Shown piece by piece: positions 38,341 to 48,056 of a stretch of DNA of 64,000 bases. The position numbers were made by a program, and so were the translations under genes. How positions within the stretch are numbered: position 1 is the first letter of the stretch; every line of letters begins with the position of its first letter. Source of the stretch: Streptococcus gallolyticus (GTDB taxonomy: Bacteria; Bacillota; Bacilli; Lactobacillales; Streptococcaceae); NCBI GenBank assembly GCA_019794795.1, contig JAIMFC010000001.1, forward strand, positions 1 to 64,000, in the 5' to 3' direction. The notes under the pieces were generated by a model, which saw nothing but the letters and a program-made list of their open reading frames with translations, was not told the DNA's origin and searched no databases.

Positions 38341-38814
38341 TTGATTTTACTTGATGCAAGAGTATCTTACCCTTATGAAATTTTATCAATTGATTTGCCA
38401 GATGAGAGTGTCCATCATTTAGCTAACCTAGGTTTAAAGGTGGGAGCTCGTTTGGAACTCATTTCCAAAACGAAAAATAGTGCCATTGTTATGCTCAAAA
38501 GCAATCGGCTTGCCTTCGATGCCTCTATTTTATCTAAGGTAGAAGTGGTGGAGGCAGACCATCAAGTGGCTTCGCTTCCTTTGTCAGAATTAAAAATTGG
38601 ACAGTTTGCCATAGTAGATGGGATTTACGCTGTAAAAGAAGCCAAACGGCGTCTAATGGATATGGGCTTGACACGGCATACAAAGATTTACATGAGAAAA
38701 GTTGCTCCTTTAGGGGATCCGATTGAAATCAGCCTGAGGGGCTATGAGCTTAGCTTGCGGAAGTCAGAGGCTCAACTCATCAGTGTTCTACCGCTTGAGG
38801 AGGAAAAAGTATGA
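38341..38814 (+). CDS. feoA: FeoA protein with two tandem FeoA domains
   Basis: 157 residues, twice the usual length of about 75. Two SH3-like FeoA units are visible: residues about 8-70 (LANLGLKVGARLELISKT) and about 80-155 (RRLMDMGLTRHTKIYMRKVAPLGDPIEISLRGYELSLRKSEAQLI), the second closer to the consensus. FeoA is a cytoplasmic partner of FeoB. Starts with TTG at 38341 after GGAGG nine bases upstream; the stop overlaps feoB as ATGA. Confidence 0.87.
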   Translation: MILLDARVSYPYEILSIDLPDESVHHLANLGLKVGARLELISKTKNSAIVMLKSNRLAFDASILSKVEVVEADHQVASLPLSELKIGQFAIVDGIYAVKEAKRRLMDMGLTRHTKIYMRKVAPLGDPIEISLRGYELSLRKSEAQLISVLPLEEEKV

Positions 38815-40964
38815 CACAGATTGCCTTGATTGGAAATCCAAATTCAGGAAAAACCACCCTATTTAATGCTCTAACAGGTGCCAGTCAGCGTGTGGGGAAT
38901 TGGCCTGGAGTGACAGTAGAAAGAAAAAGCGGTAGCGTTCGAAAACATAGTAACTGGATGGTACAAGATTTGCCGGGGATTTACTCCATGTCTCCCTATA
39001 GTCCAGAGGAGAAGGTGGCGCGTGACTATTTGTTAAGTCCACAAGTAGATGTGATTTTAAATGTGGTAGATGCCACAAATCTAGAGCGGAATCTTTATTT
39101 AACGACTCAGTTGATTGAGACGGGTGTGCCTGTTATGCTTGCGCTAAACATGACCGATCTGCTTCAATCGCAAGGAAAAGCGGTTAATGAAGAAAAGTTG
39201 GCTTATCAACTAGGAACACCCGTGGTCTCTATCAGTGCCCTACAAAACACAGGTGTAGATAAAGCTGTAAAAATAGCCAGCCAGACGACCAAAGGACAGA
39301 TAGAAACGGTTGTTTTCCCGCAATATGATCCTAAGTTTGAAGCAGCCCTTTCCCAAATAATCGAAGTCTTGGGAGACACAGTTCCAGGGCGGTCTAGTCG
39401 ATTTTATGCGATTAAACTTTTTGAAGGAGACCAGTTGGTCTGGGCGGAGTTGAATTTATCGGCTTTTCAACGGAAAGAAATCACAGAAATTGTCCGAATT
39501 ACAGAGGAAATCTTCACTGAAGATGCAGAGTCTATTGTGGTCAATGAACGGTATGGTTTTATCGAAAAAGTCTGTAAACTAGCTCAAAGTCAAGAAGCTG
39601 ACTTTAAGTTGAATCTTTCCGATAAGATTGACCGTGTGGTGACCAATCGAATCTTGGCTCTCCCAATCTTTGCCTTCATCATGTATCTTGTTTATTATCT
39701 ATCTATTCAGACGGTTGGAACCATGGGGACAGATTGGGTCAATGATGTTCTCTTTGGAGAGTGGATTCCTCAGATAGTTGCTTCTTGGTTGGAGTCACTT
39801 AAGGTGGAAGCCTGGCTCCAATCCTTAATTCTTGACGGTATTATAGCAGGGGTAGGAGGTGTCTTGGGATTTCTACCGCAAATTATCGTCCTTTTTCTAT
39901 GTTTGGGAATTTTGGAAGACATTGGTTATATGAGTCGTATCGCCTTTGTGATGGACCGTATTTTTAGACGTTTTGGTTTGTCTGGAAAATCCTTTATTCC
40001 GATGCTGATTTCAACTGGATGTGGTGTACCGGGCATTATGTCTAGTCGGACCATTGAAAATGAACGTGATCGCAAGATTACCATTATGACGGCTACTTTT
40101 ATGCCATGTTCTGCCAAGTTGTCCATTATCGCCTTAATTGCAGGTGCCTTCTTTCCAAGGGTGCCTTGGGTAGCACCAAGTACCTACTTTATCGGATTTG
40201 GGACTATTGTTCTATCAGGAATCGCCTTAAAGAAAACCAAGGCTTTGGGTGGTTATACTAGTCCCTTTATCATGGAATTGCCTAGTTACCATCTCCCAAA
40301 ATGGACGGCTGTGCTCCGCTATGCTTTTGGAAAAGGTCTGAGTTTTGCAAAGCGAGCAGGGTCCATCATTTTTAGTTTGACAGTTCTGATTTGGTTCTTG
40401 TCAAATTATAATCTTCGTTTACAGGCTGTCGAAACGGATCAATCTATTTTAGCTGTCCTGGGGCGTAGTCTTGCCTGGCTCTTCACGCCACTTGGTTTTG
40501 GAAACTGGAAGGCAACGGTTGCAGCTATTACGGGCTTAATGGCCAAGGAAACTGTTGTTGCGACTTTTGGTATTCTTTACAACAATCCTAATGCCGAAGA
40601 AACCAGTAAAGCACTTTGGCACAGTTTGCAGGCGGATTATTCGGCCTTGGCAGCTTATTCTTTCCTTGTCTTTAACTTACTTTGTGCACCTTGTTTTGCT
40701 GCTATGGGAGCTATCAAGCGTGAGATGGCAGATTTGAAGTGGACTTGGGCGGCGATTGGTTTTCAGACCGTTCTGGCTTATGTTGTCAGTCTTGTTATTT
40801 ATCAATTTGGCTTGGTCCTTCTTTATGGACAGCCGGTTACCATGTGGACGGGTTTGGCTGGACTTGCTCTATTCGCAATAGCTTACTTTATTTTGAGAAA
40901 ACCGCAAGGCACCAAGGAAAATGTGATTGGCTTAGAAAATTTGGCTGTTTGGGAAAAGGGGTAA
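38811..40964 (+). CDS. feoB: Ferrous iron transporter FeoB
   Basis: 717 residues: N-terminal G domain with GNPNSGKTT (G1), DLPG (G3) and NMTD (G4), a helical spacer, then a membrane domain with gate motifs including MLISTGCGVPGIM and ATFMPCSAKL. Imports Fe(II). It overlaps feoA by four bases and is followed by a small Cys-rich membrane protein, forming feoA-feoB-small protein. Confidence 0.97.
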   Translation: MTQIALIGNPNSGKTTLFNALTGASQRVGNWPGVTVERKSGSVRKHSNWMVQDLPGIYSMSPYSPEEKVARDYLLSPQVDVILNVVDATNLERNLYLTTQLIETGVPVMLALNMTDLLQSQGKAVNEEKLAYQLGTPVVSISALQNTGVDKAVKIASQTTKGQIETVVFPQYDPKFEAALSQIIEVLGDTVPGRSSRFYAIKLFEGDQLVWAELNLSAFQRKEITEIVRITEEIFTEDAESIVVNERYGFIEKVCKLAQSQEADFKLNLSDKIDRVVTNRILALPIFAFIMYLVYYLSIQTVGTMGTDWVNDVLFGEWIPQIVASWLESLKVEAWLQSLILDGIIAGVGGVLGFLPQIIVLFLCLGILEDIGYMSRIAFVMDRIFRRFGLSGKSFIPMLISTGCGVPGIMSSRTIENERDRKITIMTATFMPCSAKLSIIALIAGAFFPRVPWVAPSTYFIGFGTIVLSGIALKKTKALGGYTSPFIMELPSYHLPKWTAVLRYAFGKGLSFAKRAGSIIFSLTVLIWFLSNYNLRLQAVETDQSILAVLGRSLAWLFTPLGFGNWKATVAAITGLMAKETVVATFGILYNNPNAEETSKALWHSLQADYSALAAYSFLVFNLLCAPCFAAMGAIKREMADLKWTWAAIGFQTVLAYVVSLVIYQFGLVLLYGQPVTMWTGLAGLALFAIAYFILRKPQGTKENVIGLENLAVWEKG

Positions 40965-40967
40965 GTG

Positions 40968-41114
40968 ATGGCAACAATTATCATTTCAATATTGATAGCT
41001 TTAGCAGTTTTCTTTAGTATTCGCTATAGCCTCAAACAAAAAGGAGCCTGTGGTGATTGTCATGTGTCCTGTCCCATTAAGGAAGAAATGGCACATTCGC
41101 AGAAGGAGAAATAG
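40968..41114 (+). CDS. FeoB-associated Cys-rich membrane protein
   Basis: 48 residues: one N-terminal membrane segment (about 3-20), then a short tail with four cysteines, GACGDCHVSC plus following basic residues. Such proteins regularly follow feoB and are thought to help FeoB assemble or to handle iron. It starts three bases after the feoB stop. Confidence 0.85.
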   Translation: MATIIISILIALAVFFSIRYSLKQKGACGDCHVSCPIKEEMAHSQKEK

Positions 41115-41133
41115 AAAGTCTTTGTTAATATCT

Positions 41134-41162
41134 TTGACTATTTGTAAAAATTAGCGTAAAAT
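41134..41162 (+). promoter_or_regulatory. Promoter of rpoE
   Basis: TTGACT (41134-41139), 17-base spacer, TAAAAT (41157-41162), 30 bases before the TTG start. Confidence 0.8.
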
Positions 41163-41192
41163 AGTAAGGAAAGACAAAAAAGGAGAATAACC

Positions 41193-41780
41193 TTGGAATT
41201 AAACGTATTTGCAGGACAAGAAAAAAGTGAATTATCAATGATCGAGGTGGCACGTGCTATCTTGGAGGAACGCGGTCGTGATAATGAAATGTACTTCAAT
41301 GACTTGGTCAATGAAATTCAAAATTACTTAGAAAAATCTAACAGTGAGATTCGTGCAGCTCTTCCAATCTTCTATTCAGACCTGAATGTAGATGGCAGCT
41401 TTATTCCTTTAGGTGAAAACAAGTGGGGACTTCGTTCATGGTATGCAATCGACGAAATCGACGAAGAAGTGATTACACTTGAAGAAGACGATGAAGATGC
41501 ACCAAAACGTAAGAAAAAACGTGTTAATGCCTTCATGGATGGAGATGATGATGCCATTGATTATGGTAACGATGATCCAGAAGATGAAGATTCATACGAT
41601 GATGACACAGAAGACAACTCTTCATATGATGAAGAAAATCCAGATGACGAAAAAGATGAAGTAGAATCATATGACTCAGAAATTAACAAAATCATTCCAG
41701 ACGAAGACTTGGATGAAGATGTTGAATTGAACGAAGAAGATGATGAATACTCTGATGACGATTTGGAAGAAGTAGAGTAA
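41193..41780 (+). CDS. rpoE: DNA-directed RNA polymerase delta subunit
   Basis: 195 residues: folded HARE-type N-terminal domain (about 1-90, [28 protein letters not shown]) and a very acidic disordered tail of Asp/Glu. Delta is a Firmicutes-specific RNA polymerase subunit that speeds enzyme recycling and promoter selectivity. Starts with TTG after AAAGGAG. Followed by pyrG, as in many relatives. Confidence 0.95.
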   Translation: MELNVFAGQEKSELSMIEVARAILEERGRDNEMYFNDLVNEIQNYLEKSNSEIRAALPIFYSDLNVDGSFIPLGENKWGLRSWYAIDEIDEEVITLEEDDEDAPKRKKKRVNAFMDGDDDAIDYGNDDPEDEDSYDDDTEDNSSYDEENPDDEKDEVESYDSEINKIIPDEDLDEDVELNEEDDEYSDDDLEEVE

Positions 41781-41797
41781 GTTTTCGGAAAAGAAAT

Positions 41798-41826
41798 TTG
41801 ACAAGAATCTGGAAATAGTTTATGAT
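41798..41826 (+). promoter_or_regulatory. Promoter of pyrG
   Basis: TTGACA (41798-41803), 17-base spacer, TATGAT (41821-41826). The predicted start falls at GGGC (41834-41837). Confidence 0.85.
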
Positions 41827-41833
41827 ATTGTAC

Positions 41834-41898
41834 GGGCACCTCTTTTTAGAGGTCGGTGAAAAGGCTCCCTAGTTTCTAGGGGGCTATTTTTGTTTTTC
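41834..41898 (+). promoter_or_regulatory. pyrG leader with CTP-type attenuator
   Basis: The transcript begins GGGC and soon forms a terminator: GGCTCCCTAG (41873-41882 region) pairs with CTAGGGGGCT, followed by ATTTTTGTTTTT. The 5' strand contains CTCCCT. In B. subtilis pyrG, low CTP makes polymerase stutter at GGGC and add extra Gs that pair with such a C/U-rich strand and prevent termination; the same parts are present here. Confidence 0.75.
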
Positions 41899-41924
41899 CC
41901 AGAAGAAAAATTCTAAAGGAGTAA

Positions 41925-43532
<1,608 letters not shown>

Positions 43533-43556
43533 TTTTCAATTTTTTTGAAAAAAGTG

Positions 43557-43592
43557 TTGACAAAGAACTAGTGTGATGATATACTAGTTCTT
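43557..43592 (+). promoter_or_regulatory. tRNA-Leu promoter overlaid by a perfect inverted repeat
   Basis: TTGACA (43557-43562), 17-base spacer, TATACT (43580-43585). Arms AAGAACTAGT (43563-43572) and ACTAGTTCTT (43583-43592) form a perfect 10-base inverted repeat that fills the spacer, the end of the -10 and the start site. Confidence 0.8.
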
Positions 43593-43599
43593 GTGTTAA

Positions 43600-43685
43600 G
43601 CGGAAATGGCGGAATTGGCAGACGCGCAGGACTAAGGATCCTGTGACCGCTTTAGGTCGTGGGGGTTCAAGTCCCCCTTTCCGCA
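43600..43685 (+). tRNA. tRNA-Leu (anticodon AAG)
   Basis: 86-nucleotide class II tRNA. Acceptor GCGGAAA (43600-43606) pairs with TTTCCGC; D arm GCGGAATTGGCAGACGC; anticodon stem CAGGA/TCCTG with loop CTAAGGA giving AAG; long variable arm; T arm GGGGGTTCAAGTCCCCC; discriminator A. CCA is not encoded. Confidence 0.95.
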
Positions 43686-43690
43686 GAAGT

Positions 43691-43716
43691 AGACAGGTTT
43701 TGTACCTGTCTTTTTT
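43691..43716 (+). terminator. Terminator of tRNA-Leu
   Basis: AGACAGGT (43691-43698) / ACCTGTCT (43704-43711) followed by TTTTT. Confidence 0.93.
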
Positions 43717-43740
43717 GTTGCAAATTATAAAATAAAACTA

Positions 43741-43797
43741 TGAAAGCGCATAGAAAACCAGATAAGACTAGCCTTTTCCCTGAAAAAATGGTAGAAT
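43741..43797 (+). promoter_or_regulatory. fba upstream region: weak cre-like site and -10 box
   Basis: TGAAAGCGCATAGA (43741-43754) matches cre at 12 of 14 positions, and TAGAAT (43792-43797) is a probable -10. The -35 is not clear. Confidence 0.4.
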
Positions 43798-43843
43798 GAA
43801 AGGGTATGGGGAGTTCCCCAAAAAATAATAGGAGGCGATTCTA

Positions 43844-44725
43844 ATGCCATTAGTTTCAGCAGAAAAATTTGTCCAAGCAGCTCGTGAAAACGGATATGCT
43901 GTTGGTGGATTTAATACAAACAACCTTGAGTGGACACAAGCTATCTTGCGTGCAGCAGAAGCTAAACAAGCTCCAGTTCTCATCCAAACTTCAATGGGCG
44001 CAGCGAAATACATGGGTGGTTACAAAGTAGCTCGCAACTTGATTGCTGGTCTTGTTGAGTCAATGAACATCACTGTACCAGTTGCTATCCACCTTGACCA
44101 CGGTCACTACGAAGATGCACTTGAGTGTATCGAAGTTGGTTACACTTCAATCATGTTTGACGGTTCACACCTTCCAGTTGAAGAAAACCTTGCAAAAGCG
44201 AAAGAAGTAGTTGAATTGGCACACGCTAAAGGTATCTCAGTGGAAGCTGAAGTGGGTACTATCGGTGGTGAAGAAGATGGTATCATCGGTAAAGGTGAAT
44301 TGGCACCAATCGAAGACGCTGTTGCTATGGTTGCTACAGGAATCGACTTCCTTGCTGCAGGTATCGGTAACATCCACGGTCCTTACCCAGCAAACTGGGA
44401 AGGTCTTGACCTTGACCACTTGAAGAAATTGACTGAAGCTGTTCCAGGCTTCCCAATCGTATTGCACGGTGGTTCAGGTATCCCTGACGAACAAATTCAA
44501 GAAGCTATCAAATTGGGTGTTGCTAAAGTTAACGTTAACACAGAATGCCAAATCGCATTTGCTAACGCAACTCGTAAATTTGTAGCAGCTTATGAAGCGA
44601 ACGAAGCAGAATACGACAAGAAAAAACTCTTCGACCCACGTAAATTCTTGGCTGACGGCGTAAAAGCTATCCAAGCATCAGTTGAAGAACGTATCGACGT
44701 ATTCGGTTCAGCAAATAAGGCGTAA
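43844..44725 (+). CDS. fba: Class II fructose-1,6-bisphosphate aldolase
   Basis: 293 residues, zinc-dependent glycolytic enzyme. Key parts: catalytic Asp and zinc His in HLDHGH (about residue 85), GEEDGIIG, HGGSGIPD and NVNTE near residue 230. TAGGAGG precedes the ATG. Highly biased codons. The terminator lies 60 bases downstream. Confidence 0.97.
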   Translation: MPLVSAEKFVQAARENGYAVGGFNTNNLEWTQAILRAAEAKQAPVLIQTSMGAAKYMGGYKVARNLIAGLVESMNITVPVAIHLDHGHYEDALECIEVGYTSIMFDGSHLPVEENLAKAKEVVELAHAKGISVEAEVGTIGGEEDGIIGKGELAPIEDAVAMVATGIDFLAAGIGNIHGPYPANWEGLDLDHLKKLTEAVPGFPIVLHGGSGIPDEQIQEAIKLGVAKVNVNTECQIAFANATRKFVAAYEANEAEYDKKKLFDPRKFLADGVKAIQASVEERIDVFGSANKA

Positions 44726-44727
44726 AA

Positions 44728-45079
44728 CTGCGAACAAAGCTCTGATTTGGAGCAAACAAAGCCTAATCAAATATTTTTGAAAAAATGAAGAAAATCTACA
44801 ATACAGTAGGTTTTCTTTTTTCATGACTTTCTACGAAACGATGTTTCATCGTAAGCACACAAAGTATAATTGAATGAAGAGGAAAAGAAGATTTGCTTAT
44901 TCAGGTCTTTTTCTACTTTGTAGTAGAGAATATAGGTTATCTGCGAACAAATCACTGATTTGGAGCAAACAAAGCTTAATTGAATAAAGTGAAGGAGCTC
45001 TGATTATTCAGATCTTTTTCTATTTTGTAGAGAATATAGGTTATCTGCGAACAAATCTCTGATTTGGAGCAAACAAAGC
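44728..45079 (+). repeat. Three-copy tandem repeat after fba
   Basis: A 36-base core (CTGCGAACAAA...GATTTGGAGC...) occurs at 44728-44763, 44941-44976 and 45045-45080. The last two cores are the ends of abutting units 44867-44976 (110 bases) and 44977-45079 (103 bases), which are alike along their length. The core contains a near-palindrome (CAAATCACTGATTTG in copy 2). No protein frame; not CRISPR-like. Confidence 0.8.
44788..44822 (+). terminator. Terminator of fba
   Basis: AAGAAAATCTAC (44788-44799) / GTAGGTTTTCTT (44806-44817), six-base loop, followed by TTTTT. Confidence 0.9.
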
Positions 45080-45090
45080 TTCATAAAAAG

Positions 45091-45173
45091 TCTGATATAT
45101 AGTTTTTTTCTTCTTGTGTTCTAGATTCTGAGATTCTATAAGAAGAGAAGTAGACTATATCTGAAATTAACAG
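45091..45173. repeat. 83-base imperfect inverted repeat before rpmB
   Basis: Outer arms TCTGATATATAG (from 45091) and CTATATCTGA (to 45173), with further matching TCTTCTT/AAGAAGA and TCTAGA/TCTATA-like blocks inside. AT-rich, no T-run terminator; possibly a miniature-element remnant. Confidence 0.5.
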
Positions 45174-45182
45174 AAAAAAATC

Positions 45183-45211
45183 TTGCATCACACACATAGT
45201 TGTGGTAGAAT
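45183..45211 (+). promoter_or_regulatory. Promoter of rpmB
   Basis: TTGCAT (45183-45188), 17-base spacer, TAGAAT (45206-45211). The leader contains the palindrome GTGCTAGCAC. Confidence 0.75.
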
Positions 45212-45267
45212 GGTCTAGTATGTGGTGCTAGCACATCCTTAATTATACTACGTAGGAGGAAATACAA

Positions 45268-45456
45268 ATGGCTAAAGTATGTTACTTTACTGGTCGTAAG
45301 ACTGTTTCAGGAAACAACCGTTCACACGCTATGAACCAAACAAAACGTACTGTTAAACCAAATCTTCAAAAAGTTACTGTTTTGATCGACGGTAAACCTA
45401 AAAAAGTTTGGGTTTCAGCTCGTGCTTTGAAATCAGGCAAAGTAGAACGCGTTTAA
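45268..45456 (+). CDS. rpmB: 50S ribosomal protein L28
   Basis: 62 residues, [27 protein letters not shown], full length for L28. TAGGAGG precedes the ATG. It has a single Cys (residue 5) and lacks the Cys4 zinc set of other L28 forms. Own promoter and terminator. Confidence 0.97.
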
Positions 45457-45466
45457 TAACAGAAGA

Positions 45467-45493
45467 AGTGATCCTTAAGGGTCATTTTTTTGT
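45467..45493 (+). terminator. Terminator of rpmB
   Basis: GTGATCC-TTAA-GGGTCA with one G-U pair, followed by TTTTTTT. Confidence 0.8.
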
Positions 45494-45592
45494 GTCCAAA
45501 AGGAGAAGATATCGGTTGTAACAGTCTTCTTTTTTACAGGAGCTTGAAATTATGGTAAAATAGTGTGATAAAACTATTTGAGGTAGCAAAAT

Positions 45593-45958
45593 ATGACTGT
45601 TAAAATCAATACAAAAGACGGCCAAATCGAATTGACTGATGACGTGATTGCCACAGTTGTCGGCGGTGCTACAACTGAAATTTTCGGTGTAGTCGGTATG
45701 GCCAGCAAGTCAGCCATCAAGGATAATTTCCAGGCCCTCCTTCGTAAGGAAAATTATGCCAAAGGTGTTGTTGTAAAAACGACTGAAGAAGGAAACATTG
45801 CAGTTGATGTTTACACTGTCATGAGTTACGGTGTCAAAATCAGCGAAGTTTCTCGCAATATCCAAGAACGTGTAAAATTCAATCTTGAAAACCAACTTGG
45901 AATCGCAGCAGATACTGTTAATGTTTACATTCAAAATATCAAGGTCGTAGGAGAATAA
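45593..45958 (+). CDS. Asp23/Gls24 family protein (YloU-like)
   Basis: 121 residues of the Asp23/DUF322 family (VIATVVGGATTEIFGVVGMAS near residue 20). It is two bases upstream of fakA, the usual arrangement in Firmicutes. Relatives are envelope-stress proteins; the precise role is unknown. A second family member lies at 56999. Confidence 0.92.
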   Translation: MTVKINTKDGQIELTDDVIATVVGGATTEIFGVVGMASKSAIKDNFQALLRKENYAKGVVVKTTEEGNIAVDVYTVMSYGVKISEVSRNIQERVKFNLENQLGIAADTVNVYIQNIKVVGE

Positions 45959-45960
45959 TT

Positions 45961-47622
45961 GTGTCAAAAATTACAACTAGTTTATTTCAAGAAATGGTGC
46001 AGGCAGCATCTTCTCGATTGAATAAACAAGCAGAATATGTTAATTCATTGAACGTTTTCCCAGTTCCAGATGGAGATACTGGTACAAATATGGGAATGAC
46101 GATTACAAATGGTGCCAAAGAAGTTGCGGACAAACCAGCTTCAACAGTTGGTGAAGTTGGGCAAATCTTATCAAAAGGTTTGTTGATGGGCGCTCGCGGA
46201 AATTCAGGTGTTATCACTTCCCAATTATTCCGTGGTTTTGGTCAGTCTATCAAGGGCAAAGAAGAACTTGATGGGAAAGACTTGGCTCATGCCTTCCAAA
46301 ATGGTGTAGAAGTTGCTTACAAGGCGGTTATGAAGCCAGTTGAAGGGACTATCTTGACAGTTTCTCGTGGTGCTGCAACTGCTGCTCTTAAAAAAGCAGA
46401 AGAAACAGATGATGCTGTTGAAGTAATGCGTGCAACCTTGGAAGGTGCAAACCGTGCTCTTAAGAAAACGCCAGAAATGTTGCCAGTTTTGAAAGAAGTT
46501 GGAGTTGTGGACTCTGGTGGTCAAGGTTTGGTTTATATCTACGAAGGTTTCTTGTCAGCTTTGACAGGGGAATACATTGCTTCTGAAGAATTCCAAGCAA
46601 CTCCAGCAGTCATGACGGAGATGATTAACGCTGAGCACCATAAATCTGTAGCAGGTCACGTAGCGACTGAAGACATTAAATTTGGTTACTGTACAGAAAT
46701 CATGGTGGCTCTTCGTCAAGGACCAACTTACGTCAAAGACTTTGAATATGAAGAATTCCGTAATTACTTGAACGACCTTGGGGACTCTCTCTTGGTTGTC
46801 AATGATGATGAAATTGTTAAGGTCCACGTCCATACTGAAGATCCAGGGCTTGTGATGCAAGCGGGTCTCCAATACGGTAGCTTGGTGAAGGTCAAAGTAG
46901 ACAACATGCGTAATCAGCATGAGGCAGTTCTTGAAAAAGATACTTACCAAAAACCAGCTGAGCAAAAAGAATATGCAGTGATTGCTGTAGCAGCTGGTGA
47001 AGGTTTGACAGAAATCTTCAAATCACAAGGTGTAGACTATGTGATTTCAGGTGGTCAAACCATGAACCCTTCAACAGAAGATTTTGTTAAAGCGATTGAT
47101 TTGGTGAATGCGCGTAATGTCATCATCTTGCCAAACAACAAAAATATCTTCATGGCGGCTCAATCTGCGGCAGAAGTTGCAGAAGTTGCGGTTAAGGTTA
47201 TTGAGACACGTACGATTCCTCAAGGCTTTACTAGTCTTTTGGCCTTCGATCCAAACAGCTCTATAGAAGATAACTTTGAAGCTATGACTGCTTCACTTGC
47301 TGATGTCAAGAGTGGTAGTGTAACGACAGCTGTTCGCGATACAACGATTGACGGTCTTGAAATCCATGAAAATGATAATTTGGGTATGGTTGACGGAAAA
47401 ATCGTTGTGTCTAGCCCAGATATGATGGAAACATTGGAAAAAACCTTTGCCAAAATGTTGGACGAAGATAGCGAAATTGTTACAATTTATGTCGGCGAAG
47501 ATGGTAGCCGAGATTTGGCGCAAGAAATCGCTGATGACCTAGAAGAGAAATTTGAAGATATCGAAGTTGAAATCCACCAAGGTAATCAACCAGTTTATCC
47601 ATATCTTTTCAGTGTAGAATAA
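45961..47622 (+). CDS. fakA: Fatty acid kinase FakA (DAK2/DegV-linked)
   Basis: 553 residues: N-terminal DAK2 kinase domain (about 1-200) with the nucleotide/Mg site PVPDGDTGTNMGMT, a middle domain (GYCTEIMVAL) and a C-terminal EDD domain. It phosphorylates fatty acids carried by FakB (DegV) proteins for phospholipid synthesis. GTG start at 45961, coupled to the Asp23-family gene. Confidence 0.93.
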   Translation: MSKITTSLFQEMVQAASSRLNKQAEYVNSLNVFPVPDGDTGTNMGMTITNGAKEVADKPASTVGEVGQILSKGLLMGARGNSGVITSQLFRGFGQSIKGKEELDGKDLAHAFQNGVEVAYKAVMKPVEGTILTVSRGAATAALKKAEETDDAVEVMRATLEGANRALKKTPEMLPVLKEVGVVDSGGQGLVYIYEGFLSALTGEYIASEEFQATPAVMTEMINAEHHKSVAGHVATEDIKFGYCTEIMVALRQGPTYVKDFEYEEFRNYLNDLGDSLLVVNDDEIVKVHVHTEDPGLVMQAGLQYGSLVKVKVDNMRNQHEAVLEKDTYQKPAEQKEYAVIAVAAGEGLTEIFKSQGVDYVISGGQTMNPSTEDFVKAIDLVNARNVIILPNNKNIFMAAQSAAEVAEVAVKVIETRTIPQGFTSLLAFDPNSSIEDNFEAMTASLADVKSGSVTTAVRDTTIDGLEIHENDNLGMVDGKIVVSSPDMMETLEKTFAKMLDEDSEIVTIYVGEDGSRDLAQEIADDLEEKFEDIEVEIHQGNQPVYPYLFSVE

Positions 47623-47626
47623 GCAG

Positions 47627-47657
47627 AAAAAAGTGGGTTTAGGCCTGCTTTTTTCTT
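47627..47657 (+). terminator. Terminator of fakA
   Basis: AAAAAAGTGGG (47627-47637) / CCTGCTTTTTT (47644-47654), with two G-U pairs. Confidence 0.85.
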
Positions 47658-47683
47658 GCTTTTGTTGTGAATTGTGGTATAAT
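47656..47683 (+). promoter_or_regulatory. Promoter of rpsF-ssb-rpsR
   Basis: TTGCTT (47656-47661), 16-base spacer, TATAAT (47678-47683). Confidence 0.7.
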
Positions 47684-47691
47684 AGTTTCTT

Positions 47692-47730
47692 GTGAGTATC
47701 CCTCACTTACCTGCACCAAGGAGTGTAGGT
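47692..47730 (+). promoter_or_regulatory. rpsF leader, candidate S6:S18 binding structure
   Basis: Two hairpins, GTGAG/CTCAC (47692-47706) and ACCTGCAC/GTGTAGGT (47709-47730), lie between promoter and ribosome site. Leaders of rpsF-ssb-rpsR operons often bind S6:S18 for autoregulation. The structural match was not tested against the family model. Confidence 0.5.
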
Positions 47731-47756
47731 CATTAGACCAAAAGGAGGAACTATCA

Positions 47757-48047
47757 ATGGCTAAATACGAAATTCTTTATATTATTCGTCCAAACATTGA
47801 GGAAGAAGCTAAAAACGCTTTGGTAGCACGTTTTGACGCTATCTTGACTGACAACGGTGCAACTGTTGTTGAATCAAAAGATTGGGAAAAACGTCGTCTT
47901 GCATACGAAATCAAAGATTTCCGCGAAGGACTTTACCATATCGTTAACGTTGAGGCAAACGATGATGTAGCTCTTAACGAGTTTGACCGTTTGTCAAAAA
48001 TCAACGGCGATATTCTTCGTCACATGATCGTCAAAACTGACGCGTAA
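47757..48047 (+). CDS. rpsF: 30S ribosomal protein S6
   Basis: 96 residues ([41 protein letters not shown]). AAAGGAGG nine bases before the ATG at 47757 fixes the start; the frame is open further up through the leader. First gene of rpsF-ssb-rpsR. Confidence 0.97.
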   Translation: MAKYEILYIIRPNIEEEAKNALVARFDAILTDNGATVVESKDWEKRRLAYEIKDFREGLYHIVNVEANDDVALNEFDRLSKINGDILRHMIVKTDA

Positions 48048-48056
48048 GGATAGTGT

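Noticed and set aside
41561..41839. Ser-rich frame opposite the rpoE tail
   Set aside because: It is the complement of the GAA/GAT-rich acidic tail of the delta subunit.
44728..45079. CRISPR array
   Set aside because: Three long imperfect units without unique spacers of constant length and no cas genes.
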